A stretch of 29,900 nucleotides of DNA from a virus: positions 1 through 29,900 of the IMG/VR virus record IMGVR_UViG_3300032291_002085; one strand, 5' to 3'. The notes under the pieces are model-generated. The model was not told the origin of the DNA. It saw only the letters and a program-made list of their open reading frames with translations, and ran no database searches. Shown in pieces: positions 17,836 through 24,124 of this stretch. The number at the start of each line of letters is the position of its first letter. The stretch's first letter is position 1. Both the position numbers and the translations under genes were made by a program.

Positions 17836-18926
17836 TGGAAAGAACATCAATAGAACCTTCGTTAGATCAAAAGCCTACGTTTTCTATTACTTGGGAAAGC
17901 ACAATGAAGTGCAATTTAGATTGTTCTTATTGTAGTTCACATGATAATTCTATTCCCCATCCTGATTTAGAAGATTGTTTAAAAACAGTTGATTTCTTTT
18001 TTGAATATACTAACTTGTATCTGTCAGTTAAGAACCAAAAACATAGTCATGTGAGTTTTAACATTTTTGGCGGAGAGAGTTTATTTCATCCAAATATTGT
18101 TGAAATAATAGAATACTCAAACAAGAGACATAAAGATTTAAACTATACCTGGTCTCTGAGTTTAAACACTGTTACTAACGCTTTAGTCAAGCAAAAAGTT
18201 TGGGAAAAATTAGTTGGCTATATTGATTTTTTCACAGTAAGTTATCACTCTGAAAGTTCAGCAGAAGACCAAAAATTAATAAGAGAGAATATATTATTTT
18301 TAAAAAAACAAAATAAAAATTTTCACTGTGCAGTTTTGATGCATCCTAAAAATTGGGATAACTGTGTTGCGATGGTTGAATGGTGTAAGGAAAATAATAT
18401 TCCGCATGTTGCTAGAAATCTTGACCATCATCCAAGTGATACTCGATTTTTATATGATACGGAACAAGTTAACTGGTTTAATAAAATTCGAGGAATATCT
18501 AAGCCTATTCAAATAGTAAAGAAAGATGAAAAAATAAATATAGGAGCGACGGGTAGAGGTTGTTGCGGCGGTCAAACTATGTCAATTAATCAAGACTATT
18601 CTTGTACTACTTCATTTATTTCTGATAATTCTTTTGTTGATTGGTCGTGCGGTGTTAATTATTTCTTTGTTTACGCAAGACAAACTACTAAAGAGGTATT
18701 CATTAACAAAGATTGTAAGATGAATTACGATGGAGAAGTTGGGCCTATAGGAACATTAGATAATACTGAATTAATTCTAAATGATTTAAAAGAAAGATTA
18801 AAACAACCTGTTGTAGCTATAACATGTAAAAAGAGTGCATGTTGGTGTGGACTTTGTACACCAAAAGCTAGCACTAAAACAACATTTGATACTATAATGA
18901 AGAAATATCTTAAGGAAGTAGTATGA
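17835..18926 (+). CDS. Radical SAM enzyme, substrate unknown
   Basis: I take the ATG at 17835, overlapping the iscU stop by one base (363 residues). The radical SAM cluster motif CNLDCSYC is at C26, C30 and C33, and the SAM-binding GGE follows in IFGGESLF. Extra cysteines lie in the C-terminal half: CC in RGCCGGQ, single cysteines near SYSCTTS, WSCGV and KDCKM, and a terminal CKKSACWCGLC. This suggests auxiliary Fe-S clusters as in SPASM/twitch enzymes. Such proteins modify peptides, RNA or small molecules by radical chemistry; the target cannot be told. Coupling to iscU suggests co-supply of its clusters. Confidence 0.88.
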   Translation: MERTSIEPSLDQKPTFSITWESTMKCNLDCSYCSSHDNSIPHPDLEDCLKTVDFFFEYTNLYLSVKNQKHSHVSFNIFGGESLFHPNIVEIIEYSNKRHKDLNYTWSLSLNTVTNALVKQKVWEKLVGYIDFFTVSYHSESSAEDQKLIRENILFLKKQNKNFHCAVLMHPKNWDNCVAMVEWCKENNIPHVARNLDHHPSDTRFLYDTEQVNWFNKIRGISKPIQIVKKDEKINIGATGRGCCGGQTMSINQDYSCTTSFISDNSFVDWSCGVNYFFVYARQTTKEVFINKDCKMNYDGEVGPIGTLDNTELILNDLKERLKQPVVAITCKKSACWCGLCTPKASTKTTFDTIMKKYLKEVV

Positions 18927-19225
18927 GTAACGAACAAGCAAAATTTCTAAATAGTCAACGCCGTCATAAAACAGATGTACATATTGCTAGACAAGTTAAG
19001 ATTGCTAAAGCACACGGGTTAACAAATCGTGATAAAGCAATTAAAGAGCCGCATCGCTTATCTAAACATCATGTTATGGATTGCGGTAATCCACATTGTT
19101 ATTTGTGTGGTAATCCTCGCAAGACACATAAAGATAAATTAACCGCACAAGAAAAACGTTTGTTTCAAGACGTAGAAAAAATTACAGACAAACATAGTAA
19201 TGGGTTAACGCCTACAGAAGAATAA
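18923..19225 (+). CDS. Small zinc-binding protein (CGNP motif), unknown function
   Basis: The 100-residue basic protein overlaps the radical SAM stop (ATGA). A cysteine cluster, C54/C59/C62 in DCGNPHCYLCGNPRK with nearby H49/H50, looks like a zinc site. The C-terminal LTAQEKRLFQDVE is typical of a small hypothetical family found in phages and bacteria. The basic N-terminus (NSQRRHKTD, IARQVKIAKA) would allow nucleic-acid binding. Function is not established. It closes the iscU-radical SAM transcription block. Confidence 0.65.
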   Translation: MSNEQAKFLNSQRRHKTDVHIARQVKIAKAHGLTNRDKAIKEPHRLSKHHVMDCGNPHCYLCGNPRKTHKDKLTAQEKRLFQDVEKITDKHSNGLTPTEE

Positions 19226-19241
19226 TTACCCAATTTAATTG

Positions 19242-19249
19242 AATAAATA
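19242..19249 (+). promoter_or_regulatory. Late-promoter-like AATAAATA upstream of the peroxiredoxin gene
   Basis: AATAAATA fits the NATAAATA late-promoter pattern of T4-type phages. It lies 50 bases before the peroxiredoxin ATG, in the only sizeable gap (19226-19299) of this block. The leader carries a strong AAGGAG ribosome site. Confidence 0.5.
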
Positions 19250-19299
19250 ATATTGAGTATGTTATATTCAAACAGACTAAAACACACAAGGAGAAAGTT

Positions 19300-19860
19300 A
19301 TGAAAACAGTCGGTGATAAATTAGAAAAATTTGCAATTACTGGTGTCAAGCCAGGACAACCAGAAGATGCGTTCTTCACAATTACAGAAGAATCATTTCC
19401 AGGAAAATGGAAAGTAATCGTTTACTATCCGAAGGACTTTACATTCGTTTGCCCAACAGAAATTGTAGCATACGATAAGTTAACACAAGACTTTGCCGAC
19501 CGTGATGCAGTATTGCTCACAGGCAGCACAGACAATGAGTTCTGTAAAGTAGCATGGCAAAAGAGCCACGATGACTTGCGTAAGATCACACATCACCAGT
19601 TTGCTGACACTGCTCGTCACCAACCAGGTGAAGAACGTGGTAGCGTGAGCCTAATTGAACAACTAGGTGTGTTCTATGCTCCAGCAGGTGCCGCACTTCG
19701 TGCAACATTCATCGTTGATCCAGACAACGTTATCCAACACGTTACAGTCAACAACTTGAACGTTGGTCGTAGCCCAGAAGAAACATTGCGTGTATTGGAC
19801 GCATTGCAAACTGGCGAACTATGCCCATGCTCACGTCCAATTGGTGGTGAGACACTATAA
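19300..19860 (+). CDS. ahpC: 2-Cys peroxiredoxin (AhpC-like)
   Basis: The 186-residue protein is a complete AhpC/Prx1-type peroxiredoxin. The peroxidatic cysteine is C51 in FTFVCPTEI. The C-terminal resolving cysteine lies in ELCPCSRP (C175, with C177 beside it). A conserved arginine segment (GAALRATFIVDP) is present. It reduces hydrogen peroxide and organic peroxides in the cytosol and needs a disulfide reductant. AAGGAG precedes the ATG by 6 bases and an AATAAATA promoter motif lies 50 bases upstream. The stop overlaps the next gene (TAATG), and an AhpD-like protein is encoded 480 bases downstream. Codons are more G/C-ending than in the flanking genes, suggesting host acquisition. Confidence 0.95.
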   Translation: MKTVGDKLEKFAITGVKPGQPEDAFFTITEESFPGKWKVIVYYPKDFTFVCPTEIVAYDKLTQDFADRDAVLLTGSTDNEFCKVAWQKSHDDLRKITHHQFADTARHQPGEERGSVSLIEQLGVFYAPAGAALRATFIVDPDNVIQHVTVNNLNVGRSPEETLRVLDALQTGELCPCSRPIGGETL

Positions 19861-20270
19861 TGTTAGACTGCCTTATTGTCGGGGATAGTATTGCTGTAGG
19901 CGTTAGCCAAATTCGTAAAGAATGTATGGCTATAGTTAAAAGTGGAATTAATTCTAAGAATTGGAATCAACAACACTTAGATAAACTAAGTCCTACTAAA
20001 ACTTTGATTATTAGTTTAGGTGCAAATGATGTTAAAGGATCAGTTGATACTGAAACTAATATTCGTAAACTTAGAATTAAGGCACAGGCTGAAAAAGTAT
20101 TTTGGTTGTTGCCTAGTAATAAATTAAAATCCTTTCAAGTTAAGGCAGTTGAACAAGTGGCTAATGAGTTTGGGGATACTATCATCTCCAGACCAGAGTC
20201 AGATATCAGTGGAGATGGAGTACATCCTACTTACATTGGTTACAAAAAATTAGCAGAGAAAACAAAATGA
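19860..20270 (+). CDS. Small SGNH/GDSL-type hydrolase
   Basis: The 136-residue protein contains the SGNH blocks: GDSIAVG with nucleophile S10, GAND at 54-57 carrying N56, and DGVHPT with D119 and H122. The block II glycine is less clear. At 136 residues it is short for the family (usually 180 or more) but keeps the catalytic set. It may deacylate a small ester or a glycan acetyl group; the substrate is unknown. The ATG overlaps the peroxiredoxin stop (TAATG), and its own stop overlaps a short ORF (ATGA). Confidence 0.8.
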   Translation: MLDCLIVGDSIAVGVSQIRKECMAIVKSGINSKNWNQQHLDKLSPTKTLIISLGANDVKGSVDTETNIRKLRIKAQAEKVFWLLPSNKLKSFQVKAVEQVANEFGDTIISRPESDISGDGVHPTYIGYKKLAEKTK

Positions 20271-20359
20271 ACTTTCGTGATTTATACGAATACTTCAAGA
20301 GGGAACATTGCCCTCTTGTAACCAACAAGGAAAATAAAAATGCAACCAATTACAATTAA
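20267..20359 (+). CDS. Possible 30-residue leader-type ORF
   Basis: An ATG at 20267 overlaps the SGNH stop (ATGA) and encodes MNFRDLYEYFKREHCPLVTN and ten more residues. It ends 20 bases inside the next gene, in another frame. The coupling overlap and the natural-looking start support translation. Its length, and an 8-bp hairpin within it (CAAGAGGG 20296-20303, CCCTCTTG 20311-20318), favour a regulatory leader or chance. Evidence is limited. Confidence 0.3.
   Translation: MNFRDLYEYFKREHCPLVTNKENKNATNYN
20296..20318 (+). promoter_or_regulatory. 8-bp hairpin before the AhpD-like gene
   Basis: CAAGAGGG and CCCTCTTG pair perfectly around a 7-base loop, 21 bases before the next ATG and just ahead of its AAGGAAA ribosome site. 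There is no T-run, so an RNA stability or attenuation element is likelier than a terminator. Confidence 0.45.
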
Positions 20360-20879
20360 CGGAGACTGGATACAGTCAGTAAAAGATTCAATTCCAGATC
20401 ATGCTAAAGATATTAAATTAAATTTAGATAGTGTAATGAATCGTAGTGGGCTAGATCCTGTTGATGCTCATGCTTGTGCATATACTGCGGCTATTGCCGC
20501 AGGCAACGGTGGATTGGCATTTGAAATAGAAATGAACGGTCCATTGCTCATGGCAGAAAAAGAACGTGAAGCCGCAAAGACTGCTGTAGCATTAATGGGT
20601 ATGAACAATGTTTATTATCCGTTTGTTGAAATGACAGGCGATCCTCAATTGAAAGGATTGCCACCAGGACTACGCATGAATGCTTATGCTAATCACGGTG
20701 GAGTTTCTAAAAAGAAATTTGAAATGTATGCATTGGCTGCAAGCATTGTAGGAAAATGTCACTTTTGTGTGAAGAATCACTATGATGCACTTAAAGCTGA
20801 AGGAATGACTGTGCAAGAATTACAGGCAGTAGGTAAGATTGCATCTGTGATTAATGCTATTGGTAAAGTAGCAATTTAA
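20340..20879 (+). CDS. AhpD-like carboxymuconolactone decarboxylase-fold peroxidase/reductase
   Basis: The 179-residue protein has the AhpD core: E128 in FEMYALAAS, the redox pair C140/C143 in KCHFC, and H147 in KNHYDAL. The spacing equals that of mycobacterial AhpD (E118, C130, C133, H137). AhpD passes electrons from a dihydrolipoamide system to AhpC and has weak peroxidase activity. With AhpC encoded 480 bases upstream, the likely role is to recycle the phage peroxiredoxin. The N-terminal half (DPVDAHACAYTAAIAAGNGGL) matches the family's first helices. AAGGAAA precedes the ATG. Confidence 0.88.
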   Translation: MQPITINGDWIQSVKDSIPDHAKDIKLNLDSVMNRSGLDPVDAHACAYTAAIAAGNGGLAFEIEMNGPLLMAEKEREAAKTAVALMGMNNVYYPFVEMTGDPQLKGLPPGLRMNAYANHGGVSKKKFEMYALAASIVGKCHFCVKNHYDALKAEGMTVQELQAVGKIASVINAIGKVAI

Positions 20880-20887
20880 ACAAGTGT

Positions 20888-20895
20888 GATAAATA
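20888..20895 (+). promoter_or_regulatory. Late-promoter-like GATAAATA
   Basis: GATAAATA fits the NATAAATA pattern and lies 24 bases before the ATG at 20920, in the gap after the AhpD-like gene. An ATAGGA ribosome site lies in between. Confidence 0.5.
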
Positions 20896-20919
20896 CTATA
20901 TAACATAGGAAAAACACAT

Positions 20920-21426
20920 ATGTCTTTCACAGTAAATCATACTATAAATTATACTAGAAATTTCGGAGATTATAGATTTCCTAATTGGGTTGAAACCATT
21001 AATTATTCAGATTTAGAGGGTCTGTTCCCTGAAATTACTGAAGCAGAATGGCCCACAGTAAAACAAGAAATTATAAATGTAGTTAAACTTCCTTTTGGTG
21101 TAGTAGGAGAAACTCCAGGGTTAGTCAATTATACAGAAACTGATTCAAATGAAGGCGGAACTATAACGTTTGTGTTTGATAATGAAGCGTCATTCCAAGA
21201 TTTTGTTGAATATCGCCAATCTCAACAAAAATACGGTTTAAATCCAGATTTCTCAATTGAGATGTTTGAATTAGCAATGGGTGATAATGAAACGCTTGAT
21301 GGAAGAACTTTGCATAATCTTTTAAACGATATAACTCTACATAATGTACCTGTCGGTCTTTGGCTATTAAAGAAATATGAAATAATGCGTGGATGTATTT
21401 ATACAGTAGATCACGTAACTTCATAA
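20920..21426 (+). CDS. Unknown phage protein
   Basis: The 168-residue acidic protein begins with beta-type sequence (MSFTVNHTINYTRNFGDYRFP). An acidic segment (SDLEGLFPEITEAEWPTVKQE) and a helix-rich end (ELAMGDNETLDGRTLHNLLND) follow. FDNEASFQDFVEYRQSQQKY is likely helical. No family is recognised and no membrane segment is seen. The gene has its own upstream late-type motif and ribosome site. It meets the minus-strand PP-loop gene tail to tail with no bases between the stops. Confidence 0.55.
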   Translation: MSFTVNHTINYTRNFGDYRFPNWVETINYSDLEGLFPEITEAEWPTVKQEIINVVKLPFGVVGETPGLVNYTETDSNEGGTITFVFDNEASFQDFVEYRQSQQKYGLNPDFSIEMFELAMGDNETLDGRTLHNLLNDITLHNVPVGLWLLKKYEIMRGCIYTVDHVTS

Positions 21427-22368
21427 TCATTTAAATCTATTATTAGTACCTGGCTCACCGCCCAAGATTTTTGCGAATCTTGGGCCCCATTTTATCGAAC
21501 TTACCGTCTCACCATATTCTTTTTCTAATTTATCCATTTCTTTTTTGATATCCCATATAGCCCTAACTTGTTCCCATCCAAATGCTCTTGGCCTAGGCTC
21601 TGCATTAGTGTTACCTAATAAATGATGTATACCTTGTTTGAGTCGAATAACTCCTAATTCATCAAGTTTGTTTTCAGGATGGCTACGCATATAATCGATA
21701 TGTGCTTTAGTCACCAATGCGTTTAGCTCAAAACTACGATTCTGCATACTACCAATACCGTGTATATTATTCTCAGTTAAAAATCTATCGTATTGCGTGA
21801 ATAAATGACGGGTTGGACTAATTATAGCAGTTGACCCTGTGCCCGACCAAGGCCATGTATACTCACCTCCTATTACAGGGAACCCGGTGCATTGTTCAAA
21901 CAACCAAAAATGAGTTGCAATATGTGCAGTAAATATTTTATACTTATCCAAATATGGTCTATGCAATCCGTTCTCAAAGAAACTCACAGCATCCAAATCA
22001 ATTATAATTTGTTTTACACTATGTCTTCTACAGTACTCACCGCTATGATACAAATCATGTGTGTTTAATGTTATGCCGTAACCTTTTAAACGTAATGTTA
22101 CAGCCTCAACTGGTATTTTATTTTTTAAACAAGCATGTAGTGTCAATTCACTGTCAAGTCCGCCACTGAACAAAACTTGTACTGTCTTTGTTTGTCTTAC
22201 TGCTAATAAATCATTGTATACTTCATATATACTACGATTTTCTTGTATGGGTATACCTTCTTCCAATATTTCTATTTCATACGTATGTTTGTTTGTTTCG
22301 TCATCTGTTATGAATGTATTTTTAAGATAATTGTCTTGACCACTATACCAAATATTTGTTTCTATCAT
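21427..22368 (-). CDS. PP-loop ATPase (N-type ATP pyrophosphatase; asparagine-synthase-like)
   Basis: The 313-residue protein carries the PP-loop QVLFSGGLDSELTLH (SGGLDS at 68-73), which binds ATP and adenylates a substrate. Families with this loop include the synthetase domain of asparagine synthase, QueC, TilS and thiouridylases. The C-terminal zinc cysteines expected of QueC are not seen. IGGEYTWPW and RPRAFGWEQVRAIWDIK mark the later part. Probable role: ATP-dependent amidation or thiolation of an unknown substrate. It overlaps the upstream methyltransferase-like gene by ATGA, so the two form a minus-strand operon. A 10-bp inverted repeat lies inside its 3' end. Confidence 0.7.
   Translation of the reverse strand: MIETNIWYSGQDNYLKNTFITDDETNKHTYEIEILEEGIPIQENRSIYEVYNDLLAVRQTKTVQVLFSGGLDSELTLHACLKNKIPVEAVTLRLKGYGITLNTHDLYHSGEYCRRHSVKQIIIDLDAVSFFENGLHRPYLDKYKIFTAHIATHFWLFEQCTGFPVIGGEYTWPWSGTGSTAIISPTRHLFTQYDRFLTENNIHGIGSMQNRSFELNALVTKAHIDYMRSHPENKLDELGVIRLKQGIHHLLGNTNAEPRPRAFGWEQVRAIWDIKKEMDKLEKEYGETVSSIKWGPRFAKILGGEPGTNNRFK
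21460..21485. terminator. 10-bp inverted repeat at the convergent gene junction
   Basis: GCCCAAGATT (21460-21469) and AATCTTGGGC (21476-21485) pair perfectly around TTTGCG. It lies ~35 bases past the plus-strand stop and inside the coding end of the minus-strand gene. There is no strong T-run, so it may slow or stop both converging transcripts or just stabilise 3' ends. Confidence 0.4.
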
Positions 22369-22916
22369 TTTTTACCTATTAACATGAATCTATTGTAACC
22401 TTTACCATTTTCATATTGTATAGGTAAAGTGCCACAGAACAATACATCATCTAATGGATATTTTTCAATGAAGGATTCTAAAGATGGTGTATATTGTTTG
22501 ATATCCCATGTATCACCGTCATTTTTCATATCACTAGACTGGATACATACTAACGTTCCTTTGACTATGTTGTTAAGCCAGTCTATAGAGTCCATATGTT
22601 CAGGGCTACAGTTGATAATTACATCAGGTCCTGCTAAGTTGTATGTGTTTGCGTCCCCCACAACGTTACTTAATTTTTTTTCTATAATCCAGGTAACACC
22701 TAGCTTGTCAGCAACGCTCACTGCCTCAGCATCAATGTCTATGCCCAAAATAGATTGATATTGATTACGTTTTCGTGCTAACATCATTAAACCTAGTAAG
22801 TTGTACCAACTACCTAGTATGAACACTGTAGACTTCTCAGGGAGATATGGTTCAAGTTGTTCGCAAAGCCATAGCTTGCTAATAATCTGTCCGTGACTGA
22901 AAGAATCAAAATTCAT
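22365..22916 (-). CDS. Class I methyltransferase-like (Rossmann) protein
   Basis: The 183-residue protein shows a Rossmann layout: strand VFILGSWYN (31-39) in the place of motif I, LGIDID (57-62) as the acidic strand end that would hold the SAM ribose, GDAN at 87-90, and DVIINCSPEHMDSIDWL from 98 as the motif IV region. The motif I loop is not the usual GxGxG, so SAM binding is probable but not certain. It is followed by the PP-loop ATPase with an ATGA overlap, suggesting two steps of one modification pathway. No ribosome site is seen. CTAAATA lies 6 bases before the ATG on this strand, implying a very short leader. Confidence 0.6.
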   Translation of the reverse strand: MNFDSFSHGQIISKLWLCEQLEPYLPEKSTVFILGSWYNLLGLMMLARKRNQYQSILGIDIDAEAVSVADKLGVTWIIEKKLSNVVGDANTYNLAGPDVIINCSPEHMDSIDWLNNIVKGTLVCIQSSDMKNDGDTWDIKQYTPSLESFIEKYPLDDVLFCGTLPIQYENGKGYNRFMLIGKK

Positions 22917-22922
22917 ACTTTT

Positions 22923-22929
22923 TATTTAG
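22923..22929 (-). promoter_or_regulatory. Late-promoter-like CTAAATA 6 bases from the methyltransferase ATG
   Basis: Read on the minus strand, CTAAATA ends 6 bases before the ATG at 22916. If it works like a T4 late -10 box, transcription would begin at or next to the start codon. No Shine-Dalgarno sequence is present. Confidence 0.5.
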
Positions 22930-22996
22930 TGGGTAAAACTTATGATAAGTAAAAAGAGTAAGTTGTGTGTTTTGGGTAACAAGTTTAAAAAAGTTG

Positions 22997-23025
22997 TTGA
23001 CAATCAATTGAACCTGTCATATACT
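22997..23025 (+). promoter_or_regulatory. Consensus sigma70 promoter TTGACA-N17-TATACT
   Basis: TTGACA is at 22997-23002 and TATACT at 23020-23025 with a 17-base spacer, close to ideal for the host vegetative polymerase. It points into the small RNA and tRNA region. The same pair with the same spacing recurs at 28566 and 29114. Confidence 0.8.
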
Positions 23026-23064
23026 ACACACATCGAAACAAAAAGTGAAAAAAACACTATTAAA

Positions 23065-23093
23065 TTGACAGAATTTTTAACCAGGACTAAATA
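23065..23093 (+). promoter_or_regulatory. Second tandem promoter TTGACA-N17-TAAATA
   Basis: TTGACA (23065-23070) is followed after 17 bases by TAAATA (23088-23093). The latter is also part of a CTAAATA late-type motif at 23087. The predicted start is about 23100, at the beginning of the structured RNA. One box may serve both early and late transcription. Confidence 0.6.
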
Positions 23094-23100
23094 AAAGACT

Positions 23101-23311
23101 ATGATGAACTTAACTTGTAATCTGATGAAACAAAGAGCATGGCATGCCTTAGCCATAGCTTCCTTTGTCCCATCATATCCTACAAGTGCATTTAGTATTC
23201 GCGGTAATGATGCCCAAACAGAGGGAGCAAGCCCGGGGACTAGGTAAAGTCTAATCATAGATTGAATTTTATCTAAAACCCCTGGGAACTTAAAAAGTCT
23301 CAGGGGTTTTT
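23101..23311 (+). ncRNA. Candidate small structured RNA with its own promoters and terminator
   Basis: Between two tandem promoters and an intrinsic terminator lies a ~210-base unit. Its 5' half folds into one long hairpin at 23123-23175: TGATG/CATCA, ACAAAG/CTTTGT, AGC/GCT and ATGGC/GCCAT, 19 pairs with small internal loops and an 8-base end loop. The 3' half has short helices (GGG AGCAA GCCC near 23223) and the terminator. A 48-codon ORF (23101-23247, MMNLTCNLMKQRAWHALAIA...) coincides with it. It has no ribosome site and cuts across the paired region, so I favour a small RNA. A leaderless small protein is the alternative. T4 also encodes stable non-tRNA RNAs beside its tRNA cluster. Confidence 0.55.
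23275..23311 (+). terminator. Intrinsic terminator
   Basis: AAAACCCCTG (23275-23284) pairs with CAGGGGTTTT (23301-23310), with an inner ACTT/AAGT helix. The U-run ends at 23311. This is the clearest rho-independent terminator in the window and closes the small RNA unit. Confidence 0.85.
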
Positions 23312-23332
23312 GTTTATGGAGAAAAAACAACA

Positions 23333-23509
23333 ATGAAAGCTGACAATGATTTGAAAAGTAAGTTAGAATCGGCATCTTGTGATAAAACGAATTGGTTTAA
23401 AAATCATTCGTTATCAGAAGATGAACGAAAAAAGTTGATTGATGAAAAAGTAAAACGTTTCATTAATCAAGTAGAGTTTAGTAGAAAAACCGTAAAGGTT
23501 ATTAACTAA
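23333..23509 (+). CDS. Small charged protein of unknown function
   Basis: The 58-residue ORF starts 21 bases after the terminator. GGAG lies about 13 bases before the ATG, slightly far. The product is highly charged (MKADNDLKSKLESA, then SEDERKKLIDEKVKRFINQ) and mostly helical, with codon use like neighbouring genes. No family is recognised. It could be a small host-takeover or regulatory protein; the sequence does not show which. Confidence 0.5.
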   Translation: MKADNDLKSKLESASCDKTNWFKNHSLSEDERKKLIDEKVKRFINQVEFSRKTVKVIN

Positions 23510-23514
23510 ACTCA

Positions 23515-23740
23515 AGTGTTGATAGGCAACGAGGGCCGGTAAGCATCACTATAAAAATGCCACAAACGGGCGGACAGTATACATGAAAGCATGGCGATAA
23601 CATGTTAGTAAGACTACTGGTTAGGGTATCGACCCTAACATAGCGTAAGAAATTACGCTATTCTATAAGACATTGAAGAACAACGCCCTATCCCCCTGAC
23701 GGCATAGACAAGCATTTAGTGTTTTATAGAATAGCGTTTT
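23515..23740 (+). ncRNA. Structured RNA with two mutually exclusive stems, directly upstream of the tRNA array
   Basis: No ORF is credible here and helices are dense. TTAGGGT/ACCCTAA (23621-23627, 23632-23638) closes a 4-base loop. TAGCGTAA/TTACGCTA (23641-23648, 23653-23660) closes a GAAA tetraloop. A longer 14-bp stem pairs ACGCTATTCTATAA (23655-23668) with TTATAGAATAGCGT (23724-23737). The last two share ACGCTA and cannot form together. The long stem ends three bases before tRNA-Gln, followed by TTTT, so it may act as a processing stem or attenuator. No known RNA family is recognised. Confidence 0.5.
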
Positions 23741-23742
23741 GT

Positions 23743-23816
23743 TGGCGTGTAGTGTAATGGTAACACCACAGACTTTGACTCTGTTATTCTAGGTTCGAGC
23801 CCTAGCACGCCTGCCA
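23743..23816 (+). tRNA. tRNA-Gln(UUG)
   Basis: The full cloverleaf is readable, with anticodon loop CTTTGAC, T-loop TTCGAGC, discriminator G and encoded CCA. Position 1/72 is a U-U mismatch; a weak first pair is tolerated and even favoured by glutaminyl-tRNA synthetase. It is the first gene of the array. Confidence 0.92.
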
Positions 23817-23823
23817 AATTTAT

Positions 23824-23898
23824 ATCCTGTTAGTTTATCGGTAAGAACGATGGCCTTTCAAGTCGTAGAGACGGGTTCGACTCCCGTACAGGATGCCA
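23824..23898 (+). tRNA. tRNA-Glu(UUC), first copy
   Basis: Acceptor ATCCTGT pairs fully with ACAGGAT. The anticodon loop CTTTCAA gives UUC, and the T-loop is TTCGACT. Discriminator G and CCA are encoded. A second tRNA-Glu lies at 29454 with a different body, so this is not a simple local duplication. Confidence 0.92.
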
Positions 23899-23903
23899 GT
23901 TTT

Positions 23904-23959
23904 AGGATCGGTTCAGCAATTAAAAAAACTTTTATTGTCAAAAAGCAAAAAACGATCCT
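23904..23959 (+). repeat. Inverted repeat in the spacer between tRNA-Glu and tRNA-Arg
   Basis: AGGATCG (23904-23910) and CGATCCT (23953-23959) enclose an A/T-rich 42-base loop. The loop contains TCAGCAAT, also found in the next large spacer hairpin (24122-24200). It may be a processing structure or the remnant of a tRNA-like gene. Confidence 0.4.
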
Positions 23960-23968
23960 GTTTTATAT

Positions 23969-24045
23969 GCGACCGTAACTCAGTTGGATAGAGTACTAGG
24001 CTACGAACTTAGGAGTCGGGAGTTCGAATCTCTCCGGTCGCACCA
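23969..24045 (+). tRNA. tRNA-Arg(ACG)
   Basis: Acceptor GCGACCG pairs with CGGTCGC, and the anticodon loop CTACGAA gives ACG. D- and T-arms are regular and ACCA is encoded. A34 would need deamination to inosine by host TadA to read all CGN codons it serves. Confidence 0.95.
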
Positions 24046-24049
24046 TCAT

Positions 24050-24124
24050 GCTGATGTAACACAGTGGTAGTGTACTTTCTTGGTAAGAAAGAGGTCGTGG
24101 GTTCAAATCCCGCCATCAGCACCA
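24050..24124 (+). tRNA. tRNA-Thr(GGU)
   Basis: Acceptor GCTGATG pairs with CATCAGC. The anticodon stem is CTTTC/GAAAG with loop TTGGTAA, and ACCA is encoded. Its CCA is also the first part of the long inverted repeat 24122-24200. Confidence 0.95.

Noticed and set aside
21427-22368. QueC-type 7-deazaguanine synthase for DNA or tRNA modification
   Set aside because: It has the SGGxDS loop but lacks the C-terminal zinc cysteines and is longer than QueC. No queD, queE or folE partners are in the window.
22942-23094. A 50-codon plus-strand ORF (MISKKSKLCVLGNKFKK...)
   Set aside because: It spans two consensus promoters and ends in the CTAAATA motif, with no ribosome site, so it is probably chance.
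23004-23375. A 123-codon minus-strand ORF
   Set aside because: It runs antisense through the promoter, the structured small RNA and its terminator, and has no recognisable features.
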